From Lineus longissimus (Eukaryota; Nemertea; Pilidiophora; Heteronemertea; Lineidae), in contig NC_088324.1 of assembly GCF_910592395.1 (NCBI RefSeq), positions 6,228,953 to 6,292,952 of the forward strand: a DNA stretch of 64,000 nucleotides, in the 5' to 3' direction. Positions 12,301 through 21,590 of this stretch are shown here, one piece after another (positions within the stretch are counted from its first letter, which is position 1; every line of letters starts with the position of its first letter). The notes below the pieces were generated by a model that saw only the letters and a list, made by a program, of their open reading frames with translations, was not told where the DNA came from and ran no database searches. A program made the translations under genes and the position numbers.

Positions 12301-15300
12301 ATCTTGGCAGGTGGAGAGGTGATGGCTACCACTACTGAGAAGGTCAAGTTCTATCTATCGGGAATTCTTCCTGGCTGGAAGGGAGAAGTTTTCGAAATTT
12401 CTGCGTACATTTTGGACAAGCCAAGTGCTCCGATAAATGCTGTCAACGTGGATTTCACCAAGATGAGTCATTTGAGGGGTCTACAGCTCGCGGAAAGATT
12501 TCCTGTCCAGGCAAACTCTGAAGTGGATGTTCTTCTGGGCATTGAAGACACTCTCAACATCTTAAAAGAGAAGAGAATCAGAGGGCCTCCAGGAACGCCC
12601 ATGGCACAGAAGACTCACATAGGCTGGATCCTATGTGGGCCGTACTCAACCCAGACCGAAGTCAACCGTACTTATTGTGTCCACCGCGTCAGCTTCCAAG
12701 AACGAAATGAAACTGAGATGGCAACCCGTTATTGGGACCTTGAACACCTGGGCATTCGTCCTAATGAGAGTAAGAACTCGACTGAACTTGAGACTTCGGC
12801 CTTGGAGCAACACCGAATGATGACAACACGAGTAGGAGACCATTATGTGACTGGATTACCACGTCATCCAAGTTACAAGGATAGGATCCTCAAAAGCAAC
12901 AGAGCCTTAGCTACCAATCGTCTAATAGGACTCGAGAAGAGACTGAAGAGAGACCCCAGATTAGCATCCGAGTATGAAGCTCAGATTCAAGACCTGCTCT
13001 CAGCTGGAAGAGCCGAAAAGGTATTGGAGGATAGAGAGCCTGACAATCATCAGGTTTGGTACCTTCCTCACCATCCAGTCGTGCGAAGAGATAAGACGAC
13101 GACCAAAGTGCGTGTTGTTTTTGATGGGTCCATGATTGGATATGAAGGTGTATCGTTAAATGAGACATTGCTGCCAGGGCCAGCATTGCAGCCGGATCTC
13201 CCAGGGGTTTTGTTGCGATTTAGACGGCACAGAGTGGCATTAGTGGCTGACATCGAGAAGATGTTCCTTCAAGTTAAAATGAGAAAAGAGGATCAGGATT
13301 CTCAGAGGTTCTTATGGAGAGGTTTGGACAAGTCCAAGGAACCGGAGGTTTATCGTTTAACAACGGTGACTTTTGGTCTCACTTCATCACCATTCTCAAG
13401 TATCCAGACGATTCTTGACCACGTGAAGACAAAGAAGGAATCATATCCAAAAGCTGTCGCTGAGATTGAAGACAACATCTTCGTTGATGATGTTCTTACT
13501 GGTGAGGAATTAGTAGAAGACGCGGCAACTTTAACAACTGATTTGAAGACTGTTTTGTATGACGGAGGGTTTTCTTTGCGAAAATTTATTTCGAACAAGC
13601 CAGAGGCGCTATCTCATTTAGAAAAGAGAGACTTAGCTTCATTTCACAAGGTTGCAACATTTGCCGAGGAAAGCACAAAGACGCTGGGCGTGAAATACTC
13701 ACCACGTGAAGATGTCCTCATGTTTTCCTTCCTTGAGAGAATGGACGATAGGCCGGTGGAGACTCGTCGTTCTGTTCTACAGCAGTTACACAGAGTATAC
13801 GATCCGTTAGGAATGCTTTCTCCGTTCACCATAAAGGCAAAACAGATTTTCCAGAGAACATGGCTGACACAAGGGACATGGGACGACCCTTTACCCGAGG
13901 AGCTAGATCATGAATGGAGGGCTTGGAAGGAACAAGTTGAGATCCTCGATGAAATCAAAGTTCCTCGATGCCTCAAACCTGAAGATTTCCAGAATCCAAT
14001 TTACTCCCTCCATGGTTTTGGCGATGCGTGCGAAGCTTCATACGGCAGTGCAATCTATCTCTTGGCTGAAGATAGACCATCTGGAAGGAAGTATTCTACA
14101 CTGCTCTTTTCAAAGACTCGTCTGTCTCCTATTGGGAAGAGACGTAGCATTCCTGAGCTGGAACTCATTGCCGCGCTCATCAATGCTAGACTGGTGACAT
14201 ACGTCAGAAATGAACTCAAGCTGCTGATAGAGAAGACAATCTGTTGGACTGACTCTCAGGTCGTGTTGCAGTGGATTTCAAAGCCAGCGTATACATGGCA
14301 AGTTTTCGTTGCTAATCGGGTGTCAGAGATTCAACAGCTTGTTAGACCACTGAATTGGAGATACGTTCCCGGCAAACTTAATCCTGCGGACCTATGCTCA
14401 CGAGGTGTCACAGCGAGAGCAGTGGTCGACTCCGCACTGTGGTGGGATGGACCACTGTTTCTGAGGCAAAAGGAAACGGAGTGGCCCCCAATAATTGTGG
14501 TCTCTAATGAAGCCGAGAAGGCTAACGAGAAGAAGAAGACAACAAGTACCTCGTTGGCGGTTTTGCCCAGTCAAAGACTCAAGGACTCCGAGGTAGAACA
14601 ATATGTGGAGAAATTTTCAGACTATGAGAAATTCATCAGAGTCATGATGAGATTGAGGAGTTGGATCACACTATACCGAAGAGACAAAGCAAACAAAGAT
14701 GTAGACACTGTCCCAGATGAGGGGAGTGATCGATTGAGTGAGAGGAGGAAGGAAGAACTTCATTGGATACAATGGGCCCAAGAGAAGCATTTCCAGAAGG
14801 AGATACAGAAGCTTAAAGCTGGAGAGAGTGTAGAGAAGACAAGTGTCATCGTCCAATTGAACCCATATTGGGATAAGCGATCACAAGTTATCCGCGTAGG
14901 TGGTCGCCTCAACTATGCCCCACTGCCAGAAGAAGTGAAGCACCCAATCGTTCTTCCGACTCACAATTCGTTCGTGAAGATGCTTGTGATGCATTACCAC
15001 AAGATTACCTTGCATCCTGGAGCGGCTCAGACTCTAGCAAGTCTACGAAACAGATATTGGATTGTCCATGGGAAACAAGAGGTGCGGCGGATACTCAATA
15101 CGTGCAAAACCTGTCGAGAACCTCTCAAGATCGACCAACGAATGGCACCTTTGCCAGAGGAGCGTATATCAATCGCACCAGCATTCACTAATGTCGGTGT
15201 CGATTTTGCTGGGCCACTCTTCGTGAGGGTCACAGTTGGAGGTGAATCAACAAGCAAAGTGTACATTTGTCTGTTTTCCTGTATGGTGACTAGGGCCATA

Positions 15301-18300
15301 CACCTTGAGCTTGTCGAAACACTGACTACTGAGCAGTTTATGTTGGCCTTGCGGAGAATGATGAGCCGAAGAGGACGATGTCGGATGATGTTGTCGGACA
15401 ACGCTAAAACTTTTAAGAAGGCGTCAGACATAGTCCAGAAGATTTTCAAGAAGCAGGATGATGTTAGAGACAAGTTAGAACAAGAGGGCATACGCTGGAA
15501 GTTCATCACTGAACGTGCTCCATGGCACGGTGGGTTTTACGAGAGAATGGTTGGATCGGTAAAGAGACCATTGAAGAAGGTTCTCGGGAAATCGAAGCTC
15601 ACCCTGATTGAGCTGATGACTGTTTTAACGGAAGTAGAGGCAATGGTGAACTCGCGTCCATTGACCATGGTGTCGAGTGATACAGAGGATTGGTTGCCCC
15701 TCACTCCGGGGCACCTTGCCATAGGACGAAGCCCCAGTCTCTTCCGGAGGTTGACAAGGTTACAGCACAGACCACACTTGGCAAGCGTTGGCGGTACCAA
15801 CAGTCTCTTATGAAGCAATTTTGGAACAGATGGACAACAGAGTACCTTCTCCAACTCCAGCAGATGCGGAAGTGGACCGATGTAAGGGACAACCTTCAAG
15901 TTGGGGACGTTGTAATTTTGGCAGAAGAAGGGATGCGAAAGGGAGACTGGACGTTGGCCAAAGTGGAAGAGTTGCACCCAGGCAGGGACAACTTAGTGAG
16001 GTCCGTGACAGTGAGGACAGCTGCTGGTCTGAGACGGCGACCAGTACAGAAGTTAAGGTTACTTGAACCAGTAGATAATCAGTAGATTATCGCGTACGAT
16101 TATTACTTATAGATTAGGACATGATGAAGTCATTGCAATTTCCGATGATAATGTTTGCACTACTAGTATACTTTGTTCAAACGATTCATATAGTAAAATG
16201 CTACAAGCGTAGCGCGCGCAAGCAACATAGAGATTTTGTTTTTAGTTTGTAGTGAAAATCTTTATACTTGGGTTAATTCGATTTTCAGAGGGGAGGATGT
16301 TCGGTTGTTGGTCAAATAGGACCTGAGTTAATTATTTTGTTACAACATGTATGGTGCTGGCTTGTGGTGGACGCCATCAAGAGACTTGTTTACAAACAAA
16401 GTTTATTTTAGGCCTATGCACTTACCTTCTTACGTAAGTGCATAGGTTCATTTTCTATCAGTTTTCTTATACTCGCCCCATTTCGTATACACAGCTGTGG
16501 TGTGAGAAGACCGGGAGGACGTTTGCTCCTGTGTTTTTATTCGTGTTCAAGGATCCGAACTTTGAGTATTTCTATTACGTTCTTTCCACGACTGATGGAA
16601 AGAAAGATTTACTGTGTGTCTCGAGCTTTGACAATTCTTTAATTCGTAACTATGCATAGAGCCAAGCACGTGTGTGCATAGACCATACATTTGGCTACAT
16701 TTCGTAGCACTGCTTACATCATTCGTAACAAGTGTCTGTGGCGGCCGCAAGGAGCACCTTTACATGTAACCTTTATACGCAACGTTTTACGTGGATATAC
16801 GTCGGATATCTGTACTTCCTGTTTGCGCAATCGTGACTTGTCTTTTGTCACTCACTTCCGGTACCGGGCTTGCACTTTTCTGTGACGTCATCGACATGTA
16901 CATGACTGTGTTTCTACGTTCTACGAGTACATAACTGTGTTTCTACGAGTTGGAGCTTCTTTGGATATGTGTTTCTCAACCAGATTGACTGACTGATGTG
17001 TTTGTGCAAGTGTCATTCATAGCAGAGAGCTCTACATTGCCACCATATAGACCATTACCTAAGTTGCTTATGTAAATAAAGTGTGTTTGTGTATTTGTGT
17101 AAAACAGCTTCAGGGTTTGTGTTTCTTCTGGTAATTCAGTAGTGTTTTTTCATGTAGCTATGGTACAGTAATAGGCAGGTTTCGCACCGTTGCGAACTAC
17201 GAAAACCGAGCACGAAAATAGAAAGAAGACGAAGAAATATTCTCATTGGGGAGCAAAATCTAACGTCTTCTCCTGCTTGTTGGCTGGGGAAGCCTAATGT
17301 AACGAAGAATTAGAAATAGTTTTATTGTAATAGTGGATTAAAATCAATAGTCTTCACCAGCCAACAAGCTTGATTAACAATCACCTCCCAACCGGAAAGC
17401 AACTATCACTTATATGTTTACCATCCCGTGACCAGCTCAATTTTTATCTTCTTTATTTCGTAGCCTATCTGGAAATGCGAAGTACGTTGAGTCTCTAGTT
17501 TTTGGGAAAGTGCTTCAGTTTAATGATAAGCACGCATCTGCAACTCTACCTTATATAAATACATTCAAATACAAACAGATTACAATTACCTTTTATATAA
17601 GATTCCTTCAAAACAAGCTTGCCCAGAATGTGTGGAATATGTGGGTACATTTCTATACTGATGTAGAAAGAATTAGCGTAGGAGATAACCCACAATTGGA
17701 AGTGGAGATTGGTGTTTGGCACACGGATACCTCAAAACATATCAATGCACGACACTTTTTCCACTTTTCAGTCGGCTATCAATCGATTGTCAGTCGCAAA
17801 TGTTGGCAGCATTTTGCTGTTACAATTACCAGGAATATATCTACTCCTAAGCCCCATGTCAAACTTTATAGGAACGGGAACCTCTTGAGAATGACAGAGT
17901 ATCACCGATATAAAAAAACGCATATGTGGAGAAAGGTTTCATTTTTGGGTAAATTCATTCAAATGAATCAAATGTCGAATTTTAGGTTTTACCCAACTAT
18001 CGTGACAAAACTTGATATTTTAAGGGGCAAAAAAAGAGGTAGGTTGGTCAATTCGTTAATTATCTGAGCCGGAGGGCTTCACCACGACTTTGAAGACGAG
18101 TTTATTATTTTCATATTATGCACTGGTCTGACTAGGAATTTTAGGATATTATTGTGCTGGGAGACGTAATTTTCTTGTGAAAACTTGAATTCATGTTGAC
18201 ATTAGACGACTGTAATTCACTATCCAATCAGTCGTAAATGAGCATCATCAGATACCTACGCTAATGAAATAAAAAATCAGCATCGGTCGGAATGGTTCAA

Positions 18301-19900
18301 CCAAATTCTTGTGTCAGGAAACATCAGGACAATGGCCAATATTACTGCAGTTCATCATACGTTATCAGCAAGTTGGTATTTTAATATACTATGGAAATGT
18401 TAGTCTACAAATGCAAGTTGTGGCAATATTTAGATTTTTTAGCATGCGAAATGTCCCCAAACCTCTTCGGCACAAGCAGCTTGTTTTTAAAGGAATGGGT
18501 TTATTTTTCTCCTGTTTCGTAGCAAACTATACTTCTGAATGTTTTTGACGTTCTTTAAATTTTGTTTGTACTCTTAGTTATAAAAAACACGATTTTCGTA
18601 AATGTTCCCCCTCAACAATTCACCTCATCAACAGGGTCACTGAAGGCAGTGAAGGCAGTGTTGCTTTGCCGTGATTTGTTGGGCTGAAGCCTTGCAAACT
18701 ACGCCTTTTCTTTCCCACTTTTCTAATTGTTCGAAGCTAACTTAGGAAAAGATGACGAATGTACGCACTGCCAGTGTATTTTAATGTGTTCAAGCAATTA
18801 CAAGTTATGTCATCTGCCACCGAGGTTGTTTGGGGCTCTCCCCGATTCATCAAGCAAAAAGGAAACATCTATATCTACAGCAAGACGTCACAGCGTAGAT
18901 CCATGGCTCCATGCAGAGGCTTACTAGTGTATCGGTCCTCATGGAGAGGATCGACGCATGGAGGGCTGACTCGGTTCAAATCGGAGTTAACATCGGAATA
19001 GCATGATAATTCGAGCAGATTTGGAATTTTTCCCTTTTTTCGTGAAATTGGTCGATGGAAACAACTTTATAGAGGTGACTGGGCAGTCGACAGCTTGGGA
19101 ATACTGCCCATCAATTACTAATACCAACGGTCCTCCGAACAAGCATATTTCGGCTCAAATTTAGATATTAACTTCTTGTGTCCTCCAATAATGAACTTTG
19201 GAATAGCTTTATAGTACAATTTGAGAAATATTGGCATCTGTTCAACAAGATAGCTGCCGAAACATCAGCATTAGTTGCAGCGAACATTATGCCGAACAGG
19301 GTATATCGCAAAAGCTTTCTTAATTCTTGATATTGTGCTGCTCTAGGGGAAATTGCTGAAAACAATGCATAGGCCTATTCATGAATGTGGCAGTTGTCTT
19401 TATGTCTGAAAACACCTCGAGAGCTTTTTCAAGTAATAAAAGCTTAATAGCTATCCAGATCAGAGTTCAATATATTTACAGTATATAGTAATATGTCTAT
19501 AGAAAGAGAAGTTCCTTATATGTAAATTGTCGATCAGACGAATACTAAAGCTAGCTATGTGCCAAAGTATAAACCAGGCACAAGACCAATGATACTGGGT
19601 CAAGGAAGTTTTGTTAATGCTTTCCACTCTTCCGTAGCATTCTTGTTCACCAAACAAGGTACAGTGCACGAAACTTTACAAGAATTAGTAGTTGTGGAAC
19701 ATATTCGATCTAAGCTTGATTGTACCAGAGAATGCTTGAGACAATTCATGACTAGTGAGGTAGAAAAGTGTCTCGGGTTCCTTTACGAAGTCAGAAGGAC
19801 CAGTTGTGCGGTTTACAAAGTATTTGTGTCGATCTCATCTTTAAATAATTATGGAGCGACGACAACCAGATATCAACGACAGAAATTTGCATGTACCTAA
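6253..19900 (+). CDS. Gene copy B: secreted LamG-like + PAN-like protein (4 exons, intact)
   Basis: Exons: 6253-6352, 6710-6752, 17464-18038 and 19638-19900. The sum is 981 nt, 326 residues. Phases match at every junction (1, 2, 1). The predicted protein has a signal peptide (about 1-28, cleavage near VTA|G), a LamG/concanavalin-A-like domain (about 30-240, with FGKVLQF, ITITFYIRF, WQHFAVTI and VKLYRNGNLL) and a PAN-like module (about 241-326). It has no transmembrane segment after the signal, so it is likely secreted and may bind glycans or proteins; the ligand is unknown. Intron 2 holds a pogo element (6776-8888) and an 8.2 kb BEL/Pao element in sense orientation, which may disturb splicing or transcription. 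The family name is my inference from motifs, not a database hit. Confidence 0.55.
6710..6752 (+). CDS. Exon 2 of copy B (43 nt, phase 1 to 2)
   Basis: It lies between TGATTGTTAG and a weak donor ACG|GTTTGT. A TACTAAT branch-point-like sequence is about 30 bases upstream of the AG. Translated in the phase set by exon 1 it reads (A)LLDYKLDGSDPDI(R), which joins LSGNAKYV of the LamG exon and resembles the start of LamG domains. Equivalents: 311-353, 21525-21567 (ACC instead of ACG before the donor), 30284-30326, 36795-36837, 43200-43242, 57334-57376 and 63609-63651. The exon is inferred from phase and conservation only. Confidence 0.45.
6776..8888 (-). mobile_element. pogo/Tigger-like DNA transposon, unit 2
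   Basis: Same TIRs and TA flanks as unit 1. 2113 bases. The BEL/Pao element inserted 52 bases beyond its right end. Confidence 0.8.
7196..8540 (-). pseudogene. pogo/Tigger-like transposase, unit 2, heavily broken
   Basis: The most decayed copy. It carries several indels, including loss of the NMNET region near 7946, a lost frame near 7800-7870 and a duplicated ELEKG-type stretch near the N-terminus (8620-8660). The SQPLDL site is still readable. Confidence 0.7.
8941..9810 (+). repeat. 5' LTR of the BEL/Pao element
   Basis: 870 bases, TGTTCGGTTG to CTATGGTACA. Contains AATAAA at 9718-9723 and a long hairpin at 9056-9089. Differs from the 3' LTR at about four single bases. Confidence 0.93.
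9056..9089 (+). repeat. Hairpin in the BEL/Pao LTR
   Basis: CATATGCACTTAC pairs with GTAAGTGCATAGG around an 8-base loop. In the 3' LTR (16413-16446) the stem is perfect, so one of the few LTR differences is a stem change. Confidence 0.8.
9812..9829 (+). other. Candidate primer binding site of the BEL/Pao element
   Basis: TGGTCTCTCCGACCGGAT begins one base after the 5' LTR and starts with TGG, as expected for pairing to a tRNA CCA end. I cannot name the primer tRNA. A leader of about 830 bases follows before the ORF. Confidence 0.5.
10657..15813 (+). CDS. BEL/Pao gag-pol polyprotein
   Basis: 1718 residues. In order: gag with a DUF1759-like region (about 169-290) and three Cys/His knuckles (from about 389, 422 and 440); aspartic protease with LLDTGSG (Asp near 521); reverse transcriptase with ADIEKMF (Asp near 865) and FVDD (near 943-945); Pao-type RNase H region with Asp near 1123 and TDSQ near 1199; integrase with HHCC zinc finger (His near 1446, Cys near 1483) and DDE core (Asp 1516, Asp 1581, Glu 1629). 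The last residues after about 1698 are out of frame: a single-base loss in the C-run near 15749-15752 cuts off the integrase C-terminal domain, which continues in the next frame. It makes and integrates element cDNA via cytoplasmic particles. Start chosen as the first ATG of the frame. Confidence 0.9.
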   Translation: MAASLNELLEKRRITRGRFTKYITVTDTAAREAETLVADDESNEKDVHIAIRTALSSFKRVEEVYGELSGVQDQIDYHADNDARLKAVKDDDGEVRYLKAYNHMCASIQGLEACLSPVKEASEASGKSAKSEFSPEMFAESLSKALAGVNTGVSETQLEEILSTLTHKKRVIQIPKFKGDTELFDQWRDLVDAEVRKPGYSDVEKTHVVISLLDGEVAKLVSGLKDPSYEEIIEFLENRYGDVLARIEKAVNEIASVPVVKSPTVRELDPVLNTLVANWNYIKKRTHDDPELIRSSWILTALVRRKMPKSLVRKWDSERIKEEKRTTAPSNLPIRIDDLIEKIQDAVKVARRSESLPNDPKKERSFERRPSGHALNVTPQTQESTESRCVFCDNAHQSYSCPSVSKMRVEERCERVKAARACFNCLSRFHMVKTCRSRGCKSCKKNHHTLLHFEKRSGSDNAARSNVSGSSNLTSKVLHQNKVESTAGLVKSTGSTNVVMQSGIVKLESKSRVAEGRVLLDTGSGVTFISRSMAKRLNLRGPKVEGEFILAGGEVMATTTEKVKFYLSGILPGWKGEVFEISAYILDKPSAPINAVNVDFTKMSHLRGLQLAERFPVQANSEVDVLLGIEDTLNILKEKRIRGPPGTPMAQKTHIGWILCGPYSTQTEVNRTYCVHRVSFQERNETEMATRYWDLEHLGIRPNESKNSTELETSALEQHRMMTTRVGDHYVTGLPRHPSYKDRILKSNRALATNRLIGLEKRLKRDPRLASEYEAQIQDLLSAGRAEKVLEDREPDNHQVWYLPHHPVVRRDKTTTKVRVVFDGSMIGYEGVSLNETLLPGPALQPDLPGVLLRFRRHRVALVADIEKMFLQVKMRKEDQDSQRFLWRGLDKSKEPEVYRLTTVTFGLTSSPFSSIQTILDHVKTKKESYPKAVAEIEDNIFVDDVLTGEELVEDAATLTTDLKTVLYDGGFSLRKFISNKPEALSHLEKRDLASFHKVATFAEESTKTLGVKYSPREDVLMFSFLERMDDRPVETRRSVLQQLHRVYDPLGMLSPFTIKAKQIFQRTWLTQGTWDDPLPEELDHEWRAWKEQVEILDEIKVPRCLKPEDFQNPIYSLHGFGDACEASYGSAIYLLAEDRPSGRKYSTLLFSKTRLSPIGKRRSIPELELIAALINARLVTYVRNELKLLIEKTICWTDSQVVLQWISKPAYTWQVFVANRVSEIQQLVRPLNWRYVPGKLNPADLCSRGVTARAVVDSALWWDGPLFLRQKETEWPPIIVVSNEAEKANEKKKTTSTSLAVLPSQRLKDSEVEQYVEKFSDYEKFIRVMMRLRSWITLYRRDKANKDVDTVPDEGSDRLSERRKEELHWIQWAQEKHFQKEIQKLKAGESVEKTSVIVQLNPYWDKRSQVIRVGGRLNYAPLPEEVKHPIVLPTHNSFVKMLVMHYHKITLHPGAAQTLASLRNRYWIVHGKQEVRRILNTCKTCREPLKIDQRMAPLPEERISIAPAFTNVGVDFAGPLFVRVTVGGESTSKVYICLFSCMVTRAIHLELVETLTTEQFMLALRRMMSRRGRCRMMLSDNAKTFKKASDIVQKIFKKQDDVRDKLEQEGIRWKFITERAPWHGGFYERMVGSVKRPLKKVLGKSKLTLIELMTVLTEVEAMVNSRPLTMVSSDTEDWLPLTPGHLAIGRSPSLFRRLTRLQHRPHLASVGGTNSLL
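15748..16085 (+). CDS. Integrase C-terminal domain of the BEL/Pao element, shifted frame
   Basis: Continues the polyprotein one frame over: PEVDKVTAQTTLGKRW, then a DUF5641-like chromatin/DNA-binding domain with QVGDVVILAEEG and RSVTVRTA, ending at LLEPVDNQ. The break is one base, so it may be recent mutation or an assembly error. Confidence 0.8.
16287..16297 (+). other. Polypurine tract of the BEL/Pao element
   Basis: AGAGGGGAGGA lies directly before the 3' LTR, the usual plus-strand primer position. Confidence 0.75.
16298..17167 (+). repeat. 3' LTR of the BEL/Pao element
   Basis: 870 bases, preceded by a purine-rich tract. AATAAA at 17075-17080 and a perfect 13-base-stem hairpin at 16413-16446. 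Confidence 0.93.
17464..18038 (+). CDS. LamG-like exon of copy B (intact, class I)
   Basis: Open for all 575 nt, entering in phase 2 after TTTATTTCGTAG and leaving in phase 1 at AGAG|GTAGGT. Key motifs in order are GNAKYVES, FGKVLQFNDKH, ITITFYIRF, HFFHFSVGYQS, CWQHFAVTIT and VKLYRNGNLL. These match the LamG/pentraxin-type pattern (FGxALxF, TISFWI, WxHxAVT, VKLYxDG). It is three residues longer than copies D and G (NVW before NMWV). Confidence 0.6.
19638..19900 (+). CDS. PAN/Apple-like terminal exon of copy B
   Basis: 263 nt, phase 1, intact, stop TAA at 19898-19900. Differs from copy A by a few residues (for example VEHIRSK for VDHIRSK and YKVF for YQVF). The four cysteines are conserved. 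Confidence 0.55.
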
Positions 19901-21058
19901 AGTAATAGAGCTCACTATCTAAGGAACAAAGCAAGATATTACATTTTCATTGAAAACAAGTTGTTGTAAATCATCTGACCCATCTTCTCTGAAAATGGCA
20001 TGACGATAGCATTGCTAATAAGAGAGTTGCGAGCTAACGACTGAGATAAACAAAAGACAAGGTAGCTCATCAACGTGGTACAAATTAGTTACGTGACTGA
20101 AAAATCTAACCCACTTGTACAACTTCACATATTACCTATTATCCCTGAAAGTAAAAGCTCTCCGCCATGCAGGGTGAATCCCCTCTACAGGTAACTATGC
20201 AGCGACGTCAAGCCGATATCAACTACAGGAATTTTGAAAATAAATCACAGCGAGTGGAGCTGCAAAATGATAATATGCTCCCAGGATGTCTGTACGGAAA
20301 GTTCGGGTGTCAAGGGGAAAAGGAAAAGGAAATGGGAAAATCGTAATGCTGAAAGTATAAATCGCTTGAAATCTGCGGGGATTTTTGGTTGATGCGTTTG
20401 ATAACAAGTTAGACCTGTAAGAAAGGCAAACTAATGAAGAAAAACGCCGACTCATATAACGCATGAGACGATAATAATGACGGAATTAGTCACTAACAGC
20501 TCAATATTGATGACTCATCGAAAGTCTTGAAAAATCTACATCGTAAATGATGACTTGGATATTTGTACAAATTTTGACTTTCGCTCTTATAAATTAATGA
20601 TATGTACCACACACACAAACAACGAGAGCATTGCTGTAAATACAATTGAAAGTTATTCCAAATTGTGATCATTGAAATTACAGGTGATAAAGATTGATAC
20701 CTTTTTTATTGGCCACCCGATATATCCTTTCAAACTCAATCTATACTTTCCACTCAAGCAAAAAATGATTTATTAATAACAAAGACACAAGAAACATTTT
20801 GTTTCTCATAGCGAGAACTCGATCAATATAATATATAGATATTAAACGTATTGAATTCATATAGTTCATATAATGTAATATTACAACGGCGAATTCAAAG
20901 CAAAACTGGACATCCCATCGTTATTTTCCAAATGGTTCAAGGCACGATGTCGGATCTGACTTGGTACAAGAGTCAGACCGATTATGACAGTTGATCGGAA
21001 TCATGGCATAGATTCCAAAAATGTGATGTTATGAGACTTCAACTTTTGTTGGTGTTTG

Positions 21059-21158
21059 ATGGTCGCATCAGCGATGATTTCGTGGTCATACTTTATGTGC
21101 ATTTGTGTGCTTATAACACTTAATATAGGAGGTGTGACTGCTGGCTCTCCCCCGAAAG
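21059..21158 (+). CDS. Exon 1 of copy C: signal peptide
   Basis: MVASAMISWSYFMCIC and the rest of the hydrophobic core are intact, and the donor CGAAAG|GTAAGA is kept. Upstream, the alternative longer reading frame is closed by a TGA near 21033, which supports the internal ATG as the family start. Confidence 0.55.
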
Positions 21159-21590
21159 GTAAGATAGAGACCACGATATAAGGGCATTGTTGTTCCCAAC
21201 AAGTTAGTCAGTGATTTGGCGTTAACTTACGAACATAACGTGAAGTCATAATACACGCTATATTCGTGACCTAACATGTTTGAACAACTGGCCTCGGCCT
21301 AGAACACCGATGATGGGCCAGACGAACATGTGTTAATGCTGAAAGATGAAATGCTTGTGACCACGTACGGGGGGGGGGGGGGGGGCTGTTCTTAATTAAA
21401 GTCATTATACATGTAGTTGAAGTATTTGCTGCAAGAAACTGTCGTTTATGGGTTCTAGTACTTGTTTCACAAACGCTTATTAGAAATATTACAAATACTA
21501 ATGTTATTATAATATGATTGTTAGCTCTTCTGGATTACAAGCTTGATGGATCTGATCCGGATATACCGTTTGTATATCACAGTACATATA

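Larger units (their letters stand above)
8941..17167 (+). mobile_element. BEL/Pao LTR retrotransposon, nearly intact and young
   Basis: Two 870-base LTRs (8941-9810 and 16298-17167) begin TG and end CA, are colinear without indels and differ at only about four positions. A 5-base target duplication GTAAT flanks it (8936-8940 and 17168-17172). One long gag-pol frame, no envelope-like frame. It sits in intron 2 of gene copy B in sense orientation. Family assignment rests on the DUF1759-type gag, the aspartic protease, the RT/RNase H type and the 5-base TSD. Confidence 0.93.

Noticed and set aside
18285-18430. Ig-like string DNGQYYCSSS (DNGIYYC in unit 4) and GYYCAG nearby
   Set aside because: Looks like the end of an Ig domain, but the frames are short, no upstream partner strand is visible and units 1, 3, 5 and 6 lack the segment. 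Probably coincidence or an old remnant.
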